A DNA stretch of 64,000 nt from Fischerella sp. PCC 9605 (GTDB taxonomy: Bacteria; Cyanobacteriota; Cyanobacteriia; Cyanobacteriales; Nostocaceae): assembly GCF_000517105.1 (NCBI RefSeq), contig NZ_KI912148.1:1482518-1546517 (forward strand). The letters are read 5' to 3'. The notes below the pieces were generated by a model. It searched no databases, was not told the origin of the DNA, and saw nothing but the letters and a program-made list of their open reading frames with translations. Positions within the stretch are counted from its first letter, which is position 1; every line of letters starts with the position of its first letter. Shown one piece after another: positions 35,407-43,469 of the stretch. Both the position numbers and the translations under genes were made by a program.

Positions 35407-36839
35407 GTACCCTTACGATTGCTTGGATCGGACTCCCGTTTTTTGTGGGATTCGTCATTTATCTGCTCCCTAAACTGGATCGCTACCTCGCACTGGGGAT
35501 GGCTTTTGCTTCTGCTGGATATGCCTTGCAGCTATTTGCCGAGCGATCGCCACTGACACTGCAATTACTAGATCATTTCGGCGTCACATTAGTAGTCGAT
35601 CAGTTGAGTGGCTACTTTATATTAACAAATGCGCTGGTAACTGCCGCGGTCATCCTCTACTGTTGGCACAGCGGTAAGACAGCTTTTTTTTATGCCCAGA
35701 CCATCATTTTGCATGGCAGTCTCAATGCCGCGTTTGTCTGTTCGGATTTTATTAGTTTATACGTGGCGTTAGAGGTGAGTGGGATTGCCGCTTTTCTCTT
35801 GATTGCCTATCCTCGCACCGATAGATCCATTTGGGTTGCTTTGCGCTATCTGTTTGTCAGCAACGTAGCAATGCTTTTTTATCTGGTTGGCGCGGTGCTG
35901 GTCTATCAGACGCATCATTCATTTAGTTTTGCAGGTTTGCGCGGGGCACCTCCGGAGGCGCTTGCCCTCATCTTTGTGGGACTCTTAGTCAAGGGAGGGA
36001 TCTTTGTATCGGGATTGTGGCTACCGTTGACCCACTCCGAATCGGAAACGCCGGTGTCGGCCATGCTGTCGGGAATTGTGGTCAAAGCTGGTGTCTATCC
36101 ATTAGTGCGGTGTGCGCTGATGGTGGATGAGATTGATCCGATAGTCAGGATCTTCGGAGTAGGGACGGCGCTGCTGGGAGTGTTCTATGCAGTCTTTGAA
36201 AAGGATACCAAGCGGATGCTGGCCTTTCACACGGTTTCGCAGTTAGGCTTTATCCTTGCCGCACCTAAAGTGGGTGGCTTTTATGCGCTGACGCACGGTC
36301 TGGTCAAATCCGCGCTCTTTCTGATCGCGGGTGCCTTACCGAGCCGAAACTTCAAGGAACTGCAACAGAAGCCGATCGATACCGGGATCTGGGTTGCTCT
36401 GGTTATGGCCAGCTTCTCGATCTCAGGCTTTCCCATGTTGTCTGGCTTTGGGGCGAAGGTTTTGACAACGAAGAATTTGATGCCTTGGCAAGCGATCGCC
36501 ATGAATGTTGCGGCCCTGGGAACGGCAATATCGTTTGCCAAATTCATCTTTCTGCCCCATGAGAGACGAGAAGGACAAAAGCATGTACGACCTGGTTTCT
36601 GGGCAGCGACGATCTTGTTAATCGGTGGTCTGATTTTAGCAAATGTTGTGTATTTTGAGGCGTATACCGTCGCGAATATTACGAAACCACTCGCCATCAT
36701 CGGCGTTGGCTGGGTGGCGTATTTTTTGATTTTTCGACGGTCAGTACTCAAGCTACCGCGTGTACTTGAGCAATTTGAGCATCTGATCGGTGTAATGAGT
36801 CTGATGTTGATCCTACTCTTCTGGATGGTATTTGCATGA
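35403..36839 (+). CDS. mrpD: Mrp antiporter subunit D
   Basis: A 478-residue proton-translocating membrane subunit related to NuoM/NuoN, with about 13-14 helices. Family marks include the buried glutamate in LYVALEVSGIAAF, KGGIFVSGLWLPLTHSESET with the conserved Lys and His, SAMLSGIVVKAGVYPLVRC and DTKRMLAFHTVSQLGFI. It is the only large antiporter-type subunit of this operon, since the A subunit here is short. Start ATG overlaps the mrpC stop; its own stop overlaps mrpE. Confidence 0.92.
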   Translation: MSTLTIAWIGLPFFVGFVIYLLPKLDRYLALGMAFASAGYALQLFAERSPLTLQLLDHFGVTLVVDQLSGYFILTNALVTAAVILYCWHSGKTAFFYAQTIILHGSLNAAFVCSDFISLYVALEVSGIAAFLLIAYPRTDRSIWVALRYLFVSNVAMLFYLVGAVLVYQTHHSFSFAGLRGAPPEALALIFVGLLVKGGIFVSGLWLPLTHSESETPVSAMLSGIVVKAGVYPLVRCALMVDEIDPIVRIFGVGTALLGVFYAVFEKDTKRMLAFHTVSQLGFILAAPKVGGFYALTHGLVKSALFLIAGALPSRNFKELQQKPIDTGIWVALVMASFSISGFPMLSGFGAKVLTTKNLMPWQAIAMNVAALGTAISFAKFIFLPHERREGQKHVRPGFWAATILLIGGLILANVVYFEAYTVANITKPLAIIGVGWVAYFLIFRRSVLKLPRVLEQFEHLIGVMSLMLILLFWMVFA

Positions 36840-37225
36840 TTGGGTATTTGAATCTGATATTGCGACTGGTCATCTGGTTTCTGCTCACTGCCAACCTGAG
36901 TGTGGCAAATATCATCATCGGCGTCAGCGTCGCACTCCTATTGCCGCACAGACATAAAGCCACAGGAGCATTGAAGGATTGGCTGCGGGCACTGGGTGAG
37001 GTGATCGTGGCAATTCCGCAGGCGTATATTGAGGCATTTGAAATCATCCTCCGTCCGCATAACGAAGAAGATGTAACCTTGGAACGAGTCCCACCACGAC
37101 GGACACCCGGTCTTATATTCTTGGATGTATTTATAATCACCTTTACGCCCAAGACCATTGTCTTGAAATACCACGAAGAAGGCTGGTACGAAGTGCATCG
37201 AGTGCGACGGAGGAAAAAGACGTGA
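36836..37225 (+). CDS. mrpE: Mrp antiporter subunit E
   Basis: A 129-residue MnhE-family subunit: two N-terminal helices (LILRLVIWFLLTANLSVANI and IIGVSVALLLP) and a cytoplasmic domain. The typical C-terminal pattern is present: AYIEAFEIILRP, TPGLIFLDVFIITFTPKTIV and a His-containing end. Start overlaps the mrpD stop by 4 bp. Confidence 0.87.
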   Translation: MIGYLNLILRLVIWFLLTANLSVANIIIGVSVALLLPHRHKATGALKDWLRALGEVIVAIPQAYIEAFEIILRPHNEEDVTLERVPPRRTPGLIFLDVFIITFTPKTIVLKYHEEGWYEVHRVRRRKKT

Positions 37226-37488
37226 ACCTGGTACTGATAGCAATGATTCTGGCGCTGCTCATCCCCATGTACGAGGCATGGCAGGATGATGATATCTGGC
37301 AAACGATGTTGGCTTTTGCCAGTATCGCCACCAAGACATCAGTCATGATCCTGGTCGTATCCGTCTTGCGGGATGATTGGATGATCGGTGTTGTCGGGGT
37401 CATCATCCTGAGTGTGGGAAATGCCGCATTGATGCTGCTGGCCCATGTGATCAAACGAATGAATGATGGATTGAAGAGTGATATATGA
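37222..37488 (+). CDS. mrpF: Mrp antiporter subunit F
   Basis: An 88-residue MnhF-like subunit with three helices (VLIAMILALLIPMYEAW; MLAFASIATKTSVMILVVSV; VVGVIILSVGNAALMLLAHV). GTG start overlapping the mrpE stop by 4 bp. Divergent from non-cyanobacterial MrpF but fixed by position and size. Confidence 0.8.
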   Translation: MNLVLIAMILALLIPMYEAWQDDDIWQTMLAFASIATKTSVMILVVSVLRDDWMIGVVGVIILSVGNAALMLLAHVIKRMNDGLKSDI

Positions 37489-37763
37489 TCGACGTATTTA
37501 GTTATACCTGCATAGGTCTAGGAATCTTCTTCTGGTTTTGGGGCACTTTTCCCTTGCTAGGCAAGCGATCGGTCTTGTTTAAATTGCATAGTCTTTCGGT
37601 TGCCGATACCCTCGGTTCGATCAATATCGTGATTGGGCTACTTTTGAGGATACCCAGTGAATGGCCGTTACTTATCCTCGCCATTATCTCCTTGGCAATC
37701 TGGAATACGATGCTGGGGTATGTGTTGGCATACTGTTCCAGTAGCGGGGGTAGCAATGACTGA
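37485..37763 (+). CDS. mrpG: Mrp antiporter subunit G
   Basis: A 92-residue MnhG-like subunit with three hydrophobic segments. GIFFWFWGTFPLLGKRSVLF and KLHSLSVADTLGSINIVIGL match the family pattern (aromatic-Gly helix, then RxHxxxxADTLG). Overlaps mrpF by 4 bp and mrpA by 8 bp. Confidence 0.85.
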   Translation: MIDVFSYTCIGLGIFFWFWGTFPLLGKRSVLFKLHSLSVADTLGSINIVIGLLLRIPSEWPLLILAIISLAIWNTMLGYVLAYCSSSGGSND

Positions 37764-38343
37764 TAGCTATATCTATGTCATCATCGCCCTGCTGCCGTTG
37801 GCTGCGTCCATGCTAGTACTTCAGGTCAATCCATACCATGCCCTGGTAATTCGCGGCATCCTGGGAGCGATGGCGGCATTGGTATATGAGGTTTTGGGGG
37901 CACCGGATGTTGCTTTGACCGAAGCATTAGTGGGTACCATGCTCGCGATTACTCTCTATGCGATTGCGGTGCGTTCATCGCTGGTCATGCGTCTTGGCGT
38001 GATCAAAGACGAGTCGGTAGAGGCAGATGACGATCGCCTTTTTGGGCAACTGATGAATGAGTTACGAACTATTTTTGGCAAACGCCACATGCGTCTTGAG
38101 TTAGTGACCTACACAAATACGCAGGCTTTGCACCGGGCGCTGATGGACAAAGAAGTCCATGCGATCTGTGCCCCATCGGAATACAGCGATGAATATGGTG
38201 CTGTGCCTGGAGATGAAAAGCAACCCTATCAAACCGCGACCAGGGTTCAACGCATCTATGAAATCATACAAAGCGAACTTTCATCACCAGGGACAACCCT
38301 AACCTATGTAAGTACACCAGACTCAGGAAAGAAGCATCCATGA
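37756..38343 (+). CDS. mrpA: short cyanobacterial Mrp subunit A (DUF4040-type domain)
   Basis: A 195-residue protein corresponding only to the C-terminal part of MrpA of other bacteria: a DUF4040-like helical region (IRGILGAMAALVYEVLGAPD, VALTEALVGTMLAITLYAIA) followed by a soluble domain with QLMNELRTIFGKRHMRLELV. The ND5-like N-terminal half is absent, as in other cyanobacterial mrp operons. I chose the ATG at 37756, 8 bp inside mrpG; a start at 37657 would add residues encoded by mrpG in another frame. Symbol follows Anabaena usage. Confidence 0.75.
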   Translation: MTDSYIYVIIALLPLAASMLVLQVNPYHALVIRGILGAMAALVYEVLGAPDVALTEALVGTMLAITLYAIAVRSSLVMRLGVIKDESVEADDDRLFGQLMNELRTIFGKRHMRLELVTYTNTQALHRALMDKEVHAICAPSEYSDEYGAVPGDEKQPYQTATRVQRIYEIIQSELSSPGTTLTYVSTPDSGKKHP

Positions 38344-38999
38344 AATGGCTTTATATTGTAGCAGGGATAGCGCTATACGTCAAAATGCTCGTCATTCCCA
38401 ACCCAACACCGGACTTGTCGATCTCTATCGTCGAGTCGGTTGTACGTGATAGTGGGGTGCCTAATGCAGTTTCGGGTATCATTTTCAGGAATCGTCTGTA
38501 CGATACTATCTTTGAAGTAGTGGTATTTACAATTGCGATCTTGGGTGCCAATTTTCTGCTGGCGGATGAAAAACCGTCCTGCACGATCTATCAGTTCACA
38601 GATCAGCCATCAATTGTGCTGGCGCGTCTGGGAGCGACAATTACCGCGTTGGTGGGTATAGAACTAGCGATTCGGGGGCATCTGAGCCCGGGCGGTGGTT
38701 TTGCGGCCGGGGTGGCGGGCGGAACGGCGATCGGTCTTGTTGCGATTACTTCATCATCGCAGTGGATGCAGGCGCTCTACAAGCGCTGGCATGCCGCTAC
38801 ATGGGAGAAGGTTTCGGTTCTTATTTTCATTGTCCTGTCAGTTATCACTCTGGCGGGAGGGGAATTACCGCACGGAGAGTTAGGCGCACTGGTCAGCGGG
38901 GGGATTCTCCCCATTCTCAACATCCTGGTGGCAGTAAAAGTCGCATTGGGGTCGTGGGCGGTTGTTTTGATTTTTATTCATTATCGGGGATTGTTGTGA
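38340..38999 (+). CDS. mrpB: Mrp antiporter subunit B
   Basis: A 219-residue protein with an N-terminal segment resembling the end of MrpA (VSGIIFRNRLYDTIFEVVVF) and a MnhB domain with GIELAIRGHLSPGGGFAAGV, the family signature. Five to six helices. Last gene of the operon; overlaps mrpA by 4 bp. The spacer after it is filled with GGGGATTGGGGATCGG repeats and a block containing GCCGGGAAACCCGTCCACCG. Confidence 0.88.
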   Translation: MKWLYIVAGIALYVKMLVIPNPTPDLSISIVESVVRDSGVPNAVSGIIFRNRLYDTIFEVVVFTIAILGANFLLADEKPSCTIYQFTDQPSIVLARLGATITALVGIELAIRGHLSPGGGFAAGVAGGTAIGLVAITSSSQWMQALYKRWHAATWEKVSVLIFIVLSVITLAGGELPHGELGALVSGGILPILNILVAVKVALGSWAVVLIFIHYRGLL

Positions 39000-39243
39000 G
39001 AGATGTGAGGTTGGGGATTGGGGATCGGAAAAACAAGAGGGGGAAGGGGAAAAGGGGAGCGTAAGCGCCCTTGGAGGTTCCACGCCACGTGCTTTAGCCG
39101 GGAAACCCGTCCACCGCAGTGGCTCCTCCGTTGTAGCGACTGGCAACAAAGGTGAAAGGTTAATAAATTCCTTTACCCTTTACCCTTTAACCTTTACCCA
39201 ATGCCCAATTCCCAATCCCCAGTCCCTAATCCCCAATCCCCCA
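39000..39243. repeat. repeat-filled spacer between mrpB and argD
   Basis: GGGGATTGGGGATCGG units (39011-39030), a dispersed block at 39060-39130 with CACGTGCTTTAGCCGGGAAA, then CCCTTTACCCTTTAACC and CCCAATTCCCAATCCCC units up to the argD stop. No gene. The genes converge here, but no clear terminator hairpin with a T-run was found. Confidence 0.65.
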
Positions 39244-40527
39244 TTATGCCGTTACAGCCGCGATCGCCTTGTCAACAAGTTGCAACGCCGTATCTACTTC
39301 TTTTTCTGTCACAATCAAAGGTGGTACAAACCGGATCACCTTGGTGCCAGCCGGCACGAGTAATAAACCCTCATTAATTGCAGCTTTAACTACATCAGCG
39401 GCAGTAATTTCAGCATCTGCTTTTAACTCCATGCCGTTGATTAAACCCCAGCCGCGCACTTCGGTGATGTGATGGGGATATTTGGCTGCGATCGCCCTTA
39501 ATCCAGATCGCAATTGCTCACCCCTCTGCTGTACGTTCTCTAAAATGTTCTCTTTCTCCAATGTCTGGCAGACAGCGAGAGCAACGCCACAAGCAAAAGG
39601 ATTACCGCCAAAGGTGCTAGCATGTTCTCCTGGTTGGAAAACATCGCAGAATTTTTTACACATCATTGCGCCAATGGGAATACCACCGCCTAAGCCCTTG
39701 GCACTGGTGAAAATATCCGGCTCAACACCAAGATGTTCGTAACCCCATAACTTGCCACTGCGTCCCATGCCGACTTGCACTTCATCGAAAATCAGCAGTA
39801 CGCCCGTTTCATCACAAATTTGTCGCAGTTTCTGGAAGTAAGCCACATCGCCTGGACGAACACCGCCTTCTCCCTGCAATGGCTCGATCAAAATCGCCGC
39901 GACGCGGTAATCACCTTCATCCAACTCACTAATCGCTGTTTCTACCGCCGCAATATCGTTATAAGGTACGTAGTGGAATCCTGGTACTAATGGATCGAAA
40001 TTTTTTTGATACTTGGGTTGTGCTGTGGCGGTAATCGTGGCTAAAGTTCTGCCGTGGAAACTAGAGTGAGCCGTTAAAATAATCGGTTGTTCAATTTCCA
40101 ACACTGTATGCGCGTATTTGCGCGTAAGCTTGATGGCAGCTTCGTTTGCCTCCGCCCCTGAGTTGCAGAAAAATACGCGATCGGCGCAGGAATGCTCAAC
40201 TATCCACTTTGCCAATTCTCCCTGTTCGGGGATGTAGTACAAATTAGAAACGTGATGCAGTTTTTGAATTTGACGTGTGACTGCTTCCACCATCGCTGGG
40301 TGGGCGTGTCCCAAGGTGCAAGTGGCAATTCCTGCTACAAAGTCGAGATATTCTCGCTCCTCGGTATCCCAAACACGACATCCCGCACCTCGTTCCAAAG
40401 CTAGGGGAAACCGCCCATAGGTAGACATGACAGCTGCATCGAAGCTATCAGCATCAAAGGGGCTAGATGACACAGAACCTGACTCTGAGGTAATGAGGTG
40501 TTGTTGAACAAGAGTTTCTAGGCTCAC
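39244..40527 (-). CDS. argD: acetylornithine aminotransferase
   Basis: A 427-residue PLP-dependent class III aminotransferase that makes N-acetylornithine in arginine biosynthesis, in the cytoplasm. Seen: FCNSGAEANEAAIKLTRKYA (PLP phosphate site), HSSFHGRTLATITAT, LIFDEVQVGMGRSGKLWGYE (the Asp that holds the pyridine nitrogen), the Schiff-base Lys in FTSAKGLGGGIPIGAM, and HASTFGGNPFACGVA. Length is normal with a short N-terminal extension of about 25 residues. It could also act on succinyl-diaminopimelate, as ArgD does in other bacteria. Confidence 0.93.
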   Translation of the reverse strand: MSLETLVQQHLITSESGSVSSSPFDADSFDAAVMSTYGRFPLALERGAGCRVWDTEEREYLDFVAGIATCTLGHAHPAMVEAVTRQIQKLHHVSNLYYIPEQGELAKWIVEHSCADRVFFCNSGAEANEAAIKLTRKYAHTVLEIEQPIILTAHSSFHGRTLATITATAQPKYQKNFDPLVPGFHYVPYNDIAAVETAISELDEGDYRVAAILIEPLQGEGGVRPGDVAYFQKLRQICDETGVLLIFDEVQVGMGRSGKLWGYEHLGVEPDIFTSAKGLGGGIPIGAMMCKKFCDVFQPGEHASTFGGNPFACGVALAVCQTLEKENILENVQQRGEQLRSGLRAIAAKYPHHITEVRGWGLINGMELKADAEITAADVVKAAINEGLLLVPAGTKVIRFVPPLIVTEKEVDTALQLVDKAIAAVTA

Positions 40528-40972
40528 TGCTTTGCTGCTCCATTAAACTAATACAACACGCAGTCGTAAATGCTGATATCAAGCGGCATCTTTTTGCGAT
40601 CGCCGCAATTGCCATAAATCTGAGAACTATGACTATAGACCTTGCCAAAAATCTCATGCCACTCAAGCAACATCGCCTCTTGAGTGGCATAAGAATAAAT
40701 TCGATAGGTGTAGTTCATGACCAGCATGAAAATACTTTACCATAACCGACAAGTTATGGTAGTTGCCCTCACCCCCGATCCTAGAAAACTAATTCAGTAA
40801 TCTTCAAATTGGAGACAAGGCAGACAAGGAGGACAAGGAAATAACGCTTTTCCCTTTAACCTTTACCCTTTAAGCGACCAACACCCGTTAATTTTGGGTT
40901 GGCGAAGTATTAATAGTTCATCTTAAGCTGACACTCGGTTATCCTCAAAACGAGTGGCGGTGGTGAAATATA
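40528..40972. other. 445 bp divergent spacer between argD and the potassium channel gene
   Basis: I see no gene; a 75-codon leftward frame at 40463-40690 overlaps the argD start and has no recognisable feature. The spacer contains CAAGGCAGACAAGGAGGACA and CCCTTTAACCTTTACCC repeats around 40810-40875. It should hold the promoters of both divergent genes. Confidence 0.5.
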
Positions 40973-42037
40973 GTGTACTCAACTCTGGAACAAAAATATC
41001 AACGTATCCAAAAAGAGTTAATGGCGGGGGCAGTTGCTCTCGGCGGTGTATTCCTCATCGGTACTTTATGGTATCGCCTAGTGGAAGGCTGGTCATGGGA
41101 AGACGCAGCATATATGACGATCATCACTTTAGCGACTGTTGGCTACGGTGAAACACGACCACTAGAAAGCAGGGGGCGGCTGTTTACAATAGCCTTGATT
41201 TTAATGGGTGTAATCAGTATTGGTTACATCGTGAACCGATTTACAGAAGCCGTAATTCAAGGCTATTTTCAAGAAGGAATTCGACTACGGCAGGTGCGGC
41301 GCGCAATGGAATCTTTATCAGGGCACTATATCATTTGTGGATATAGTCGGACTGGTCGTCAAATTGCCAAAGAATTTCAGGCAGAAGCCGTTTCTTTTGT
41401 AATTATTGACTCCGACGTGGAATCTGTGCGAAAGGCACAAGAACTAGGTTACACCATATACCAGGGTGACGCCACTTTAGATGAAACGCTGATCAGGGTA
41501 GGTATTGAAAGGGCAGCTTGTATAGTAGCAGCCCTACCTTCCGATGCGGAAAATTTATATACAGTTCTTTCGGCAAAACATCTGAATCCAGGAATTCGGG
41601 CGATCGCCCGAGCAAGTACAGAAGAAGCGTTACAAAAGTTACAACGTGGTGGTGCAGATGCTGTGATTTCTCCTTACATCACCGGCGGTAAGCGGATGGC
41701 AGCAGCAGCACTCAGACCCCAAGTTATGGACTTTGTCGATGGAATTATCTCAGGTGCAGACCGACAGTTATATATGGAAGAATTTTTACTCGACCGAAAT
41801 ATTTGTCCGGTTGTGGGTCAAACTTTAGGACAAGCAAGGTTACGAGCGCAAACAGGCGCATTGATTCTCGCTGTCCGTCGCGTCGATGGCACCCTGATCG
41901 GTGGCCCCACTCCTGACACAGTATTTATGCCAGGAGATGTATTAATTGCGATGGGTACACCTGAACAACTACGTGCTCTCAACCAGCTTCTTGGGCCAAT
42001 TGGTTCCAAGCAATTGCGAAGACCAAAGAAGAGTTAG
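40973..42037 (+). CDS. TrkA-N domain potassium channel
   Basis: A 354-residue two-helix potassium channel of the MthK/KchA type. The first helix is at about 16-38 (AVALGGVFLIGTLWYRLV); the pore and selectivity filter TVGYGE are at 55-60; the second helix is LFTIALILMGVISIGYIVN. An RCK domain follows: HYIICGYSRTGRQIAKEF (Rossmann GxGxxG-like), then VIIDSDVESVRKAQELGY and QGDATLDETLIRVGIERA. A TrkA-C domain completes it (about 255-340). Start GTG at 40973, directly before the first helix. It converges on the exporter genes that follow on the other strand. Confidence 0.88.
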   Translation: MYSTLEQKYQRIQKELMAGAVALGGVFLIGTLWYRLVEGWSWEDAAYMTIITLATVGYGETRPLESRGRLFTIALILMGVISIGYIVNRFTEAVIQGYFQEGIRLRQVRRAMESLSGHYIICGYSRTGRQIAKEFQAEAVSFVIIDSDVESVRKAQELGYTIYQGDATLDETLIRVGIERAACIVAALPSDAENLYTVLSAKHLNPGIRAIARASTEEALQKLQRGGADAVISPYITGGKRMAAAALRPQVMDFVDGIISGADRQLYMEEFLLDRNICPVVGQTLGQARLRAQTGALILAVRRVDGTLIGGPTPDTVFMPGDVLIAMGTPEQLRALNQLLGPIGSKQLRRPKKS

Positions 42038-42058
42038 ACACAAGCAAGAAGAATATTT

Positions 42059-43462
42059 TTACCTAAAAGTAACGCGGCTACCATCATTGATTTGTTCACT
42101 GGGATGGAGAATGACTACTTCACCTTCCTTAAGTCCTTGCCGAATTTCAGCTTCAAAATCACTGCGCTGTCCGATTTCAACCAAGCGAAGAGCAGCTTTA
42201 CCATCTTTGACTACAAAGGTACACCAAGATCGATCGCAGCGAAAAAGTGAACTCAACGGTATCTTCAGCAGATTTTTACTATCCCAAATCACAATTTGCA
42301 CATCGACACGGTAAGCATCACCGAAGGAGTGAGGTGTATCAACAAAATCACCAATAATATTGACGCGTTGCTCCTCAACTCCCAGGGCAGAAACTTTAGT
42401 AAAAGCTGAAGGTTCCACCAGTCGCACTTTTGCCAGAATTGGCTGAGTATCGGCTCCCCGGTCAATTAAAATAGTGTCCCCAGGCTGAATTTTCACAGCA
42501 TCGCTGGAAAGCACGTCAATTACTAGTTCCAGCTTGGAGACATCACCTATTTCTAACAGAGGTGTGCCAGATGTAACATATTGGGCACTTTTCTGGAGTA
42601 TCCGCAGAACTTGACCACGCACAGGGGAGCGAATGTCAGTACGGGCTGCTTCATCCTTTAGCTTCGAGAGTTCCGCCTCTACGCTGGCAATCCGGGCATC
42701 GTAAACCTTGAGCAAATAATCTGGGTCACTCTGTTGTTGTTGTAAGACAGTTAGGGCTGCCTGTGCTACCTGAACTTCCGCAGTAGCAGATTTTGCTTCC
42801 AACTTTGCTGCTTCTAGTTCTTTGGCTTTGGTAGTTTCATTCAGTTCTGCAATTTCCCGGTCTTTGCGGGGAATCACCCCAGCCGCTTGCAGTTCTTGGG
42901 CACGTTGACTATCCCGTCGGGCTTGTGCCAGTGCTGCCTGGGCTTGCGCTACCCTTGCCTCCGCCTGACGTTGGGCGGCAAGTGCTGACTGAATGCGCTT
43001 TTGTGCCTGTTCTAAGGTTGCCTGTTTGGGTCGCTGCGTTGCTACTCCTTCTCGCTGTGCCTGCCATTCTGCTAGCCTTGCCAAGGCTTCTTTAACTGAA
43101 GCAGTCAGGGGAAGCGGGTCAATGCGGGCAACTACGGTTCCTTGCTCAACTTTATCGCCTTCATCTAGTTCAATCCGGGCAAGGCGACCATCAACAGGTG
43201 CTGAAACCACAAAGCGATCGCGCACCCGAGTTTTGCCTTCTGCATTTACTGTTACTCGCAGTTCGCCACGAGTAACGCACCCAGTGTCTACTGGAATGGG
43301 AGGAGGACGAAATGCCCAAACAACCAGTGTGAGGGTAGCAAGGGCGATCGCAGAATAGACAAACAACTTTCGCGAAAATTTTGGCAAACGCTTCCTCAAG
43401 CCCTCGGTATCTTTAGTCGGTTTTTGGTCAGTTGGTTGCTTAGGTGATGGTAATAGCTTCAT
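42059..43462 (-). CDS. HlyD-family membrane fusion protein
   Basis: A 467-residue periplasmic adaptor of a tripartite exporter. Membrane anchor at about 34-54 (LFVYSAIALATLTLVVWAF); lipoyl half with FVVSAPVDGRLARIELDEGD; a long coiled coil at about 130-270 rich in Ala, Gln and Lys (AQAQAALAQARRDSQRAQEL); second lipoyl half RSPVRGQVLRILQKSAQYVT and a beta-barrel region. It lies 7 bp downstream of the FtsX-type permease gene on the same strand and is part of the same transporter. The substrate is unknown; the pair resembles DevBC and MacAB types. Confidence 0.87.
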   Translation of the reverse strand: MKLLPSPKQPTDQKPTKDTEGLRKRLPKFSRKLFVYSAIALATLTLVVWAFRPPPIPVDTGCVTRGELRVTVNAEGKTRVRDRFVVSAPVDGRLARIELDEGDKVEQGTVVARIDPLPLTASVKEALARLAEWQAQREGVATQRPKQATLEQAQKRIQSALAAQRQAEARVAQAQAALAQARRDSQRAQELQAAGVIPRKDREIAELNETTKAKELEAAKLEAKSATAEVQVAQAALTVLQQQQSDPDYLLKVYDARIASVEAELSKLKDEAARTDIRSPVRGQVLRILQKSAQYVTSGTPLLEIGDVSKLELVIDVLSSDAVKIQPGDTILIDRGADTQPILAKVRLVEPSAFTKVSALGVEEQRVNIIGDFVDTPHSFGDAYRVDVQIVIWDSKNLLKIPLSSLFRCDRSWCTFVVKDGKAALRLVEIGQRSDFEAEIRQGLKEGEVVILHPSEQINDGSRVTFR

Positions 43463-43469
43463 GATGTCC

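Noticed and set aside
36281-37302. Long leftward frames (156 and 184 codons) opposite mrpD-mrpF.
   Set aside because: Shadows of the GC-rich mrp genes, which have clear family motifs on the forward strand.
40463-40690. 75-codon leftward frame upstream of argD.
   Set aside because: Overlaps the argD start in another frame and has no recognisable feature.
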